NCBI GenBank assembly: GCA_905236445.1
Contig: CAJOPQ010000124.1
Span: 1-5,082 of the forward strand
Source of the DNA: an uncultured Clostridia bacterium
Lineage (GTDB): Bacteria; Bacillota; Clostridia; Christensenellales; UBA1242
Length of the DNA: 5,082 nt
Direction of reading: 5' to 3'
Of the stretch, positions 1-5,082 are shown piece after piece (the first letter of the stretch is position 1; each line of letters opens with the position of its first letter). The notes beneath the pieces were generated by a model. That model saw nothing but the letters and a program-made list of their open reading frames with translations. It ran no database searches and was not told where the DNA came from. The position numbers and the translations under genes are program-made.

Positions 1-120
1 AGCCGATGGAAAAAATATGCTACAAATGAAGGCAAGAAGGCCAATAACATCAAGAAGAGATAAGAAAAAGCGAAAGAAAACAAAAAGCAAGTAAAAGAAA
101 GCGAAGAAAAATCATATTCT
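1..120. other. Purine-rich stretch upstream of the parE-like fragment, no intact frame
   Basis: This stretch is strikingly rich in A and G; between 62 and 110 there is a single T. In a full-length B subunit it should encode the end of the transducer domain and the linker into the TOPRIM domain. Instead every forward frame is closed: TGA at 27-29, TAA at 61-63 and TAA at 92-94. The frame of the downstream gene is open from 64 and reads as a Lys/Glu-rich linker ending in the Leu-Ile-Gly-Lys-Leu that normally opens the TOPRIM core. Before the TAA at 61 the same frame reads KKANNIKKR, loosely like the RKARELTRRK-type helix found there in relatives, but any A-rich sequence gives lysine-rich peptides, so this is weak evidence. 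It may be a low-quality or misjoined contig end, or a real disruption of the gene. Confidence 0.5.
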
Positions 121-825
121 TTGATAGGTAAGCTAGCAAGTTGTTCTGGGCGTAATCCACTTCTTAATGAAGTATTTATTGTTGAGGGAGATAGTGCCGG
201 AGGAAGTGCAAAACAAGCACGTGATCGTAGTTTCCAAGCAATATTACCACTTCGAGGTAAACCTCTAAATGTTGAAAAGAAGCGTCTAAGTCAGATATTG
301 GATAATGAAGAAATACGAACTATTATAAGTGCACTTGGAACTGGAATAGGTGATACTTTTAATATTGCTAATTTAAAATACAACAAGGTTATAATACTTG
401 CCGATGCAGATCAAGATGGTGCGCACATAAGATCTATTCTTGTAACCTTTTTCTATAGATACATGAAAGAACTTATTCTAGATGGGCATGTCTTTATAGG
501 AATTGCTCCATTATACAAAATAACTAAGAAGAACAGTGTAACTTATATATATGACGATGAAGATTATGCCAAGGCTATCAAAGGTGTAACAAACTATTCT
601 GTTCAACGTTTTAAAGGTCTTGGCGAAATGACAGCAGAGCAATTATGGACGACAACTATGGATCCAGACAAAAGAGTGTTGGTCCAAGTTACACTAGACG
701 ATGTTGCTGAAGCGGAAAAGATGATTAATACACTTATGGGTGATGATGTTGAAGCAAGAAAGAAATATATAATTGAGAATGCCAATTTCAATAAAGTATC
801 TAATTTTGAAAAGGATAGGAAGTAA
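121..825 (+). CDS. parE: DNA topoisomerase IV (gyrase-like) subunit B, C-terminal TOPRIM portion, 5' incomplete
   Basis: This is the C-terminal third of a type IIA topoisomerase B subunit, which with the A subunit passes one DNA duplex through another; topoisomerase IV mainly unlinks replicated chromosomes. Counting the TTG at 121 as residue 1, the TOPRIM catalytic glutamate lies in EGDSAGG (22-28), followed by PLRGKPLN (43-50) and the metal-binding DADQDG (95-100). The tail has QRFKGLGEM (162-170), EQLW, TTMDP and LMGD (205-208), all typical of GyrB/ParE. Complete proteins are about 640 residues; the roughly 400-residue ATPase and transducer part is absent, and 120 upstream bases could not hold it. 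The TTG aligns with an internal residue of the family and has no convincing ribosome binding site, so it is probably not a true start; the frame is open back to 64. There is no long insertion in the tail of the sort seen in proteobacterial GyrB. ParE is preferred over GyrB because the adjacent A subunit lacks a GyrA box. Confidence 0.85.
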   Translation: MIGKLASCSGRNPLLNEVFIVEGDSAGGSAKQARDRSFQAILPLRGKPLNVEKKRLSQILDNEEIRTIISALGTGIGDTFNIANLKYNKVIILADADQDGAHIRSILVTFFYRYMKELILDGHVFIGIAPLYKITKKNSVTYIYDDEDYAKAIKGVTNYSVQRFKGLGEMTAEQLWTTTMDPDKRVLVQVTLDDVAEAEKMINTLMGDDVEARKKYIIENANFNKVSNFEKDRK

Positions 826-828
826 GTT

Positions 829-3411
829 ATGCCAAAGAAGATAGATAAGACAATAACAAACAAAGATGATGAGATTTCTCAATATATAGTTTCTAGTAGC
901 AAGTCAGATATTGTAGAGGAGACGGTTGCTGCCGAAACTAGAAGTAGAAGAAAAACTACAAAGAAAAATGATGTTGTAGAACCAAATACGGCAGATGGCG
1001 AAAAGTTTGTAACTAAAGCAGTAGATGTTGTTATTCATGAGAGCATGCTTCCATATAGCGAATATGTTATTCTAGATAGAGCATTACCTAGAGTAGAAGA
1101 TGGATTAAAACCAGTTCAAAGAAGGGTGCTATATAGCATGCTAGAAGTTGGTGTTTTACCAGACAGACCATATAGGAAAAGTGCACGTATTGTCGGTGAC
1201 TGCATGGGAAAATATCACCCACATGGTGATAAAAGTATATATGATACAATGGTTAGACTTGCACAGCCATTTAACATGGGAGAAGTGTTGGTTGATGGCC
1301 ATGGTAACTATGGATCTGTAGACGGAGATGGTGCAGCAGCAATGCGTTATACAGAAGCAAGACTTGCACCATTGTCGCTAGAACTTCTAAGAGATATTGA
1401 GAAAGATACAGTTTCTTGGAGCTTGAATTTTGACGATTCTTGTAAGGAACCTGATATGTTGCCGGGCAGATTTCCTAATTTGCTAGTTAATGGTAGTATG
1501 GGAATTGCTGTAGGATTGGCCACAAATATTCCACCTCATAATCTAAGAGAGGCGTGTCAGGCGGCTTGTGCATATATAGATAATAATAACATTACATTGA
1601 AGCAGTTAATGAAAATTATGAAAGGTCCAGATTTTCCTACTGGTGCATATATACTTAATTCAAGTGAATTGGACAAGGTGTATGCTACAGGTAAAGGCAA
1701 AATAGTTATTAGATCGAAATTTCATATAGAAAATGCAGAAAATGATAAGAAAAATATTGTATTTACAGAGATTCCTTATCAAGTTAACAAATCAGCTTTG
1801 TTGCAAAGGATAGCAGCTGTCAAAGAGAATGATGAAACTGGGGATTTGGCATATATTCAAGATATCGTTGATGAGTCCGATAGACAAGGCACTCGTGCTG
1901 TTATTAAATTAAAAAAAGATGCAAAGATTCAAAATATTTTAAATATATTATTCAAACAGACCGATCTAGAGACTTCATTCAATGCGAACATGGTTGCTAT
2001 TGCAGATGGTAAGCCAAGACAATTAACTCTTATAGATTATCTGAAGTATTATGTTAATTATCAGAAAAAAGTCATTTATAATAGAACAAAATTTGATTTA
2101 GAAGCGTGTTTGAAGAAAGAACACATTCTAGAAGGCTTGCTAATAGCAATCAAAAATATTGACGAAGTTGTCAAAATAATTAAGAAAAGTAAAAGTGTAA
2201 CCGATGCCAAAATTACACTTATTAATAGATTTAAACTAACTGATGTACAAGCACAGGCAATTCTAGATATGAGACTTGCAAGACTTACAAATCTAGAGGT
2301 AGAGAAATTAGTTACAGAATTAAACAGATTGAAAGATTTAATTGCAAGATATACTGCAATTCTGAAGAGTGATAGCATGCAGTTAAAAATTGTAAAACAG
2401 GAGCTGTCTGAGATTGCTAAGAAATATGGAAGCGATAGAAAAACAGAATTTATTGATGGTGAAGAGTTTGAGATAGTAGAGACTGCTGGTAAAGGCGATG
2501 AAATTGCCGAAGATGTTCATATAATAACTACTCCTATCGCAACAATTAAAGCAGTAAATAAGAAAAGTTATAATCTAGCTACCAAAGATATTAGTTCTAA
2601 TGCAACGCTACAAGAAATTCCTCAGACATCTAGATTATTTAGTGCTGATAGTACCATGTTCATATTTACTAATCTAGGTAACTCTGTACAAATCAAAATA
2701 TCAAAGATTAATCAATGTAAGTTCAGAGATAAAGGTCTTAGCCTTGGATCATATGTCAAAGGTATTGCTAATAACGAGAAAATTGTATCTGTCATGGAAC
2801 TTAATGAGAATATGAAAGATGATATTCTAATATTCTATACCAAGCAAGGCTTAATTAAGAAAACTCTAGTATCCGAATATTTATGTAGCAAGAGCTTGAT
2901 TGCAGGAATTAAACTTAAAGAAAAAGACGAGTTAATTGGTGTTGAAGTTGACAACAAAGATAGTCAGCTTGCAATATTTACAAAGTTTGGAATAGGTATG
3001 CTTGTGCCAAAAGATGACATTGCAGCAACTGGTAGAGTAAGTAGTGGAGTTAAGGGAATTGCACTATCAGATGGAGATGTTGTTGTAGGTGCTATGCAGT
3101 TGGCAAAAGATGATGCAGTTTCAATTTTTGCTTCTAATGGATTAATGCATACAATTAAATACAAAGACATTCCACAATCTTTAAGAAACAAAAAGGGAAG
3201 TAAAATAATTACAGTTAAGTCTGGAGAGCCACAACTTGTTAGAGCATATAAGTTACAACCAAATGTTAATTTTGCAGCAGAAATTGACAATAACAAGTTA
3301 AAATTTGTCAAAAACTCTGCAATACCAGTTGTAAAACCATTAGACAAATCGCTAAAAATCTCTAAGCCTGTCAAAGTTACAGATGTATATCAATTTGTGA
3401 TTAGTGAATAA
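829..3411 (+). CDS. parC: DNA topoisomerase IV subunit A (ParC/GyrA family)
   Basis: This is the DNA-cleaving subunit of a type IIA topoisomerase, complete at 860 residues. Residues 1-58 are a charged, low-complexity extension. The breakage-reunion domain follows: RALPRVEDGLKPVQRR (84-99), the HPHGD loop (130-134), the catalytic Tyr174 in RYTEAR, and GSMGIAVG with the DNA-wedging Ile226. A coiled-coil region with LTDVQAQAILDMRLARLT (470-487) precedes a C-terminal beta-pinwheel whose blades are visible near 611-626, 667-683, 716-728 and 765-780. The GyrA box that gyrase uses to wrap DNA (QRRGGKG type) is missing; the nearest equivalent is QCKFRDKGLSLG (629-640). Together with Gram-positive ParC-like stretches such as SLIAGIKLKEKDELIGV, this favours ParC. 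The start is set by AGGAAG at 817-822, seven bases before the ATG, and lies three bases past the parE stop, so the two are surely co-transcribed. The residue at the E. coli GyrA Ser83 position is Lys135; the acidic partner Asp139 is kept. Some annotators would call it gyrA. Confidence 0.93.
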   Translation: MPKKIDKTITNKDDEISQYIVSSSKSDIVEETVAAETRSRRKTTKKNDVVEPNTADGEKFVTKAVDVVIHESMLPYSEYVILDRALPRVEDGLKPVQRRVLYSMLEVGVLPDRPYRKSARIVGDCMGKYHPHGDKSIYDTMVRLAQPFNMGEVLVDGHGNYGSVDGDGAAAMRYTEARLAPLSLELLRDIEKDTVSWSLNFDDSCKEPDMLPGRFPNLLVNGSMGIAVGLATNIPPHNLREACQAACAYIDNNNITLKQLMKIMKGPDFPTGAYILNSSELDKVYATGKGKIVIRSKFHIENAENDKKNIVFTEIPYQVNKSALLQRIAAVKENDETGDLAYIQDIVDESDRQGTRAVIKLKKDAKIQNILNILFKQTDLETSFNANMVAIADGKPRQLTLIDYLKYYVNYQKKVIYNRTKFDLEACLKKEHILEGLLIAIKNIDEVVKIIKKSKSVTDAKITLINRFKLTDVQAQAILDMRLARLTNLEVEKLVTELNRLKDLIARYTAILKSDSMQLKIVKQELSEIAKKYGSDRKTEFIDGEEFEIVETAGKGDEIAEDVHIITTPIATIKAVNKKSYNLATKDISSNATLQEIPQTSRLFSADSTMFIFTNLGNSVQIKISKINQCKFRDKGLSLGSYVKGIANNEKIVSVMELNENMKDDILIFYTKQGLIKKTLVSEYLCSKSLIAGIKLKEKDELIGVEVDNKDSQLAIFTKFGIGMLVPKDDIAATGRVSSGVKGIALSDGDVVVGAMQLAKDDAVSIFASNGLMHTIKYKDIPQSLRNKKGSKIITVKSGEPQLVRAYKLQPNVNFAAEIDNNKLKFVKNSAIPVVKPLDKSLKISKPVKVTDVYQFVISE

Positions 3412-3447
3412 AAATATGTGCTATAGCTTTGTCTATGGCACATATTT
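3412..3447 (+). terminator. Hairpin terminator after parC
   Basis: A perfect 10-bp inverted repeat (AAATATGTGC at 3412-3421 with GCACATATTT at 3438-3447) begins on the base after the parC stop codon. It is extended inward by five more pairs (3422-3426 with 3433-3437, one of them a T-G wobble), closing a six-base CTTTGT loop. The 3' side is followed by ATTAATTTTAAATT, which is T-rich but not a clean T-run, so + strand termination may be moderate. Read on the - strand the stem runs into TTTTTATT, a better tract, so the element could work in both directions, although no - strand gene is visible here. Its position between the topoisomerase pair and der fits an intrinsic terminator. Confidence 0.75.
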
Positions 3448-3516
3448 ATTAATTTTAAATTATAACATTTTTCTTTTGTTAATTTGCAAAATTGTATTTT
3501 CTTTTGTATTCGTATA

Positions 3517-3525
3517 TGTTATAAT
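3517..3525 (+). promoter_or_regulatory. Extended -10 promoter for der-plsY
   Basis: TGTTATAAT is a perfect extended -10 element: TG at 3517-3518, one spacer base, then consensus TATAAT at 3520-3525. With a 17-base spacer the -35 hexamer would be TTTTCT (3497-3502), a poor match to TTGACA, which is common where the TG extension is present. The DNA upstream (about 3448-3510) is almost all A/T. Transcription would begin near 3532, giving a leader of only about 27 bases before the der ATG, too short for a riboswitch. This is inferred from sequence only. Confidence 0.65.
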
Positions 3526-3558
3526 TAGTCAAGAGCGAGTTTTGAAGGAGGTAAAATT

Positions 3559-4890
3559 ATGGATAAGCCTTTAGTTGCAATAGTTGGTAGACCAAATGTC
3601 GGCAAAAGTACACTGTTTAATAGAATTTGTGGTAAGAGAATAAGTATTGTTGAAGATTTGCCGGGAGTGACAAGAGATAGAATATATGGTGATGCTAGTT
3701 GGTGTGACTATGCTTTTTCCTTAGTTGATACCGGAGGACTTGATGTGTTTAATAAATCTGAGTTTCAGCAAAATATTACCAAACAGGCAGAGATAGCTGT
3801 GGACTTGGCAGATGTTGTAATATTTGTAGTAGATGGCAAAGAAGGTTTGGTAGCTGCAGACTACGACGCAGTTAATTTCCTTAGAAAATATAATGTACCA
3901 GTTGTTCTATGTGTCAACAAGTTAGATAACTATGATGAGCAAAAGTTATTTGAATTTTATAATCTAGGTATAGGTGATCCTATAGGTGTATCTTCCGTAC
4001 AAGGAATGGGTATAGGAGATCTTTTAGATGAAGTTGTGTCTAAATTCAAACACAAAGTCACTGTAGAACAAGATGCAGATAAGATAAAAATTGCAATTGT
4101 AGGTAAACCAAATGCTGGTAAGAGCAGTCTTCTTAATAGATTGGTTGGTCAGGAAAGAGTGATGGTTAGTGACGTTGCCGGTACTACTAGAGATGCTATT
4201 GATACACCATTCCGATACAATAACAAAGATTACGTCTTAATAGATACAGCAGGCATTAGAAGAAAGAGAGCAATTGAGCCTGAAAGCGTAGAGTTATATA
4301 GTATTCTTAGATCCTTTGAAGCAATCAAAAGATCAGATGTAGTAATTATTGTAGTAGATGCTAGCGAAGGTCTTTCTGAGCAAGATGTTAGAATTGCTGG
4401 TTTTGTACATGAGGCCGGCAAACCAAGTATAATTCTTATGAATAAATGGGATCTTATAGAAAAAGACACTCAGACAATGATTGAGTTTAACAAAAAATTA
4501 GATGAAGATCTTAAATTTATGGATTATTATGTACCTATCTACACATCTACTCTAACTGGTCAAAGATTGAATAAAGTTATGGAAACTGTTGAGACAGTTT
4601 ATAATAATGCACATAATAGAATTGGAACAAGTGTCTTGAATGAAATTTTGCAATCTGCAATTTTGGTTAATGAACCTCCAGCAAGGAGTGGAAGACGCTG
4701 TAAGATTTATTATATAACACAAGCAGAAGTGGCACCTCCTACATTTGTCGTGTTCTGCAATGATGCTAAACTTATGCATTTCTCATACGTCAGATATTTA
4801 GAAAATTGTATAAGAAAGAGTGTTGACTACAGTGGAACACCTATCAGATTAATAATTAAGAGTAAGGCGGACAAAGATGGTAGTAATTAA
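3559..4890 (+). CDS. der: Ribosome assembly GTPase Der (EngA)
   Basis: Der is an essential cytoplasmic GTPase with two tandem G domains that binds the 50S subunit and helps its late assembly. The protein is complete at 443 residues, close to the 436 of B. subtilis. G domain 1 has GRPNVGKS (10-17), GVTRD (36-40), DTGG (57-60) and NKLD (120-123). G domain 2 has GKPNAGKS (182-189), GTTRD (208-212), DTAG (229-232) and NKWD (295-298). The C-terminal KH-like domain (about 350-440) carries the family hallmarks GRRCKIYY, PPTFVVFCND, MHFSYVRYLEN and GTPIRL. No key residue is missing. The ATG follows a strong AAGGAGG at 3545-3551 with seven bases between, and an extended -10 promoter lies just upstream. 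The last codons overlap the start of plsY, so both are probably read from one transcript; the der-plsY order is common in Clostridia. Confidence 0.97.
   Translation: MDKPLVAIVGRPNVGKSTLFNRICGKRISIVEDLPGVTRDRIYGDASWCDYAFSLVDTGGLDVFNKSEFQQNITKQAEIAVDLADVVIFVVDGKEGLVAADYDAVNFLRKYNVPVVLCVNKLDNYDEQKLFEFYNLGIGDPIGVSSVQGMGIGDLLDEVVSKFKHKVTVEQDADKIKIAIVGKPNAGKSSLLNRLVGQERVMVSDVAGTTRDAIDTPFRYNNKDYVLIDTAGIRRKRAIEPESVELYSILRSFEAIKRSDVVIIVVDASEGLSEQDVRIAGFVHEAGKPSIILMNKWDLIEKDTQTMIEFNKKLDEDLKFMDYYVPIYTSTLTGQRLNKVMETVETVYNNAHNRIGTSVLNEILQSAILVNEPPARSGRRCKIYYITQAEVAPPTFVVFCNDAKLMHFSYVRYLENCIRKSVDYSGTPIRLIIKSKADKDGSN
4864..4870 (+). promoter_or_regulatory. Ribosome binding site of plsY inside der
   Basis: AAGGCGG, one mismatch from AAGGAGG, lies six bases before the ATG at 4877. 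It sits within the coding sequence of der and supports this ATG as the plsY start, giving a 14-base overlap of the two genes. Confidence 0.6.
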
Positions 4891-5082
4891 ATTTGTTTGT
4901 TTGGTTATTGGTGCGTATTTGTTAGGTGGAATAAGTGTATCAAGAATGATTACTGCACATTATAATAGTGATATTACGAAAGAGGGTAGTGGTAATCCGG
5001 GTACAATGAATATGCTTCGTAATTATGGCGCGAAGCTTGGTTTTATAACTCTATTTTGCGATGCATTGAAAGGGGCTATTCC
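4877..5082 (+). CDS. plsY: Glycerol-3-phosphate acyltransferase PlsY, N-terminal part, 3' incomplete
   Basis: PlsY is an integral membrane enzyme that moves the acyl group from acyl-phosphate to position 1 of glycerol-3-phosphate, making lysophosphatidic acid, the first step of phospholipid synthesis in most Gram-positive bacteria; its acyl-phosphate donor comes from PlsX. Only 68 codons are in the window, out of about 200 expected. Residues 3-22 form the first membrane segment, including YLLGGIS where relatives have a GSIP-type turn. The first conserved cytoplasmic motif follows as KEGSGNPGTMNMLR (35-48), with the conserved Ser38 and Arg48, and then the start of a second membrane segment ending in DALKG (62-66). 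Thr43-Met44 stand where many homologues have Ala-Thr. The gene starts inside der in the +1 frame relative to it, which suggests translational coupling. In Clostridia gpsA, which makes the glycerol-3-phosphate substrate, often comes next, but it lies outside this window. Confidence 0.93.
   Translation, partial: MVVIKFVCLVIGAYLLGGISVSRMITAHYNSDITKEGSGNPGTMNMLRNYGAKLGFITLFCDALKGAI

Noticed and set aside
1..120. Insertion sequence, intein or group II intron end disrupting parE
   Set aside because: No terminal inverted repeat, target duplication, intein splice motif or intron domain could be seen in 120 bases, so there is nothing to support it.
603..882. Two hydrophobic open frames on the - strand over the end of parE and start of parC
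   Set aside because: Their Phe/Ile/Leu-rich make-up comes from the complement of Lys/Glu/Asp-rich codons; they overlap conserved + strand genes and each other.
2964..3374. 136-codon open frame on the - strand within parC
   Set aside because: It lies wholly opposite a well-conserved coding region, has no recognisable domain, and is the mirror of the parC C-terminal domain; AT-rich genes often give such frames.
3412..3558. Possible riboswitch, T-box or small RNA in the parC-der gap
   Set aside because: The predicted leader of der is only about 27 bases, and the one stable structure is the hairpin just after parC; no conserved RNA motif is visible.
3586..4200. Repeat between the two halves of der (GRPNVGKS and GKPNAGKS regions)
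   Set aside because: This is the ancient tandem G-domain duplication found in every Der protein, not a recent repeat.

Overview
This window is part of an AT-rich bacterial chromosome. The proteins look like those of Firmicutes, most probably a member of Clostridia: the topoisomerase subunits resemble the clostridial topoisomerase IV type, and der followed directly by plsY is a familiar clostridial order. Coding DNA favours A/T-rich codons (AGA, ATA, TTA). The genus cannot be named from the sequence. All genes are on the + strand.

Layout: (1) positions 1-120 are very purine-rich, have stops in all three forward frames, and lead into (2) the C-terminal, TOPRIM-containing part of a type IIA topoisomerase B subunit (parE-like, 121-825). 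(3) Three bases later comes a complete A subunit (parC-like, 829-3411), so the two genes form a parE-parC pair encoding the two halves of one enzyme. (4) A 147-base gap (3412-3558) holds a hairpin that probably ends the topoisomerase transcript, then an extended -10 promoter and a strong ribosome binding site. (5) der, the double-GTPase ribosome assembly factor (3559-4890), is complete. (6) plsY, the membrane glycerol-3-phosphate acyltransferase of phospholipid synthesis, starts inside the last codons of der (4877) and runs off the window.

The window thus has two transcription units of housekeeping genes: one for chromosome decatenation and supercoil control, and one joining ribosome biogenesis to membrane lipid synthesis. 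I found no mobile element, CRISPR array, RNA gene or defence system, and I do not see an undescribed system. The points most worth a second look are the broken reading frame at the 5' end of the B-subunit gene, a lysine in ParC at the position that normally carries the quinolone-contact serine, and the out-of-frame der/plsY overlap.
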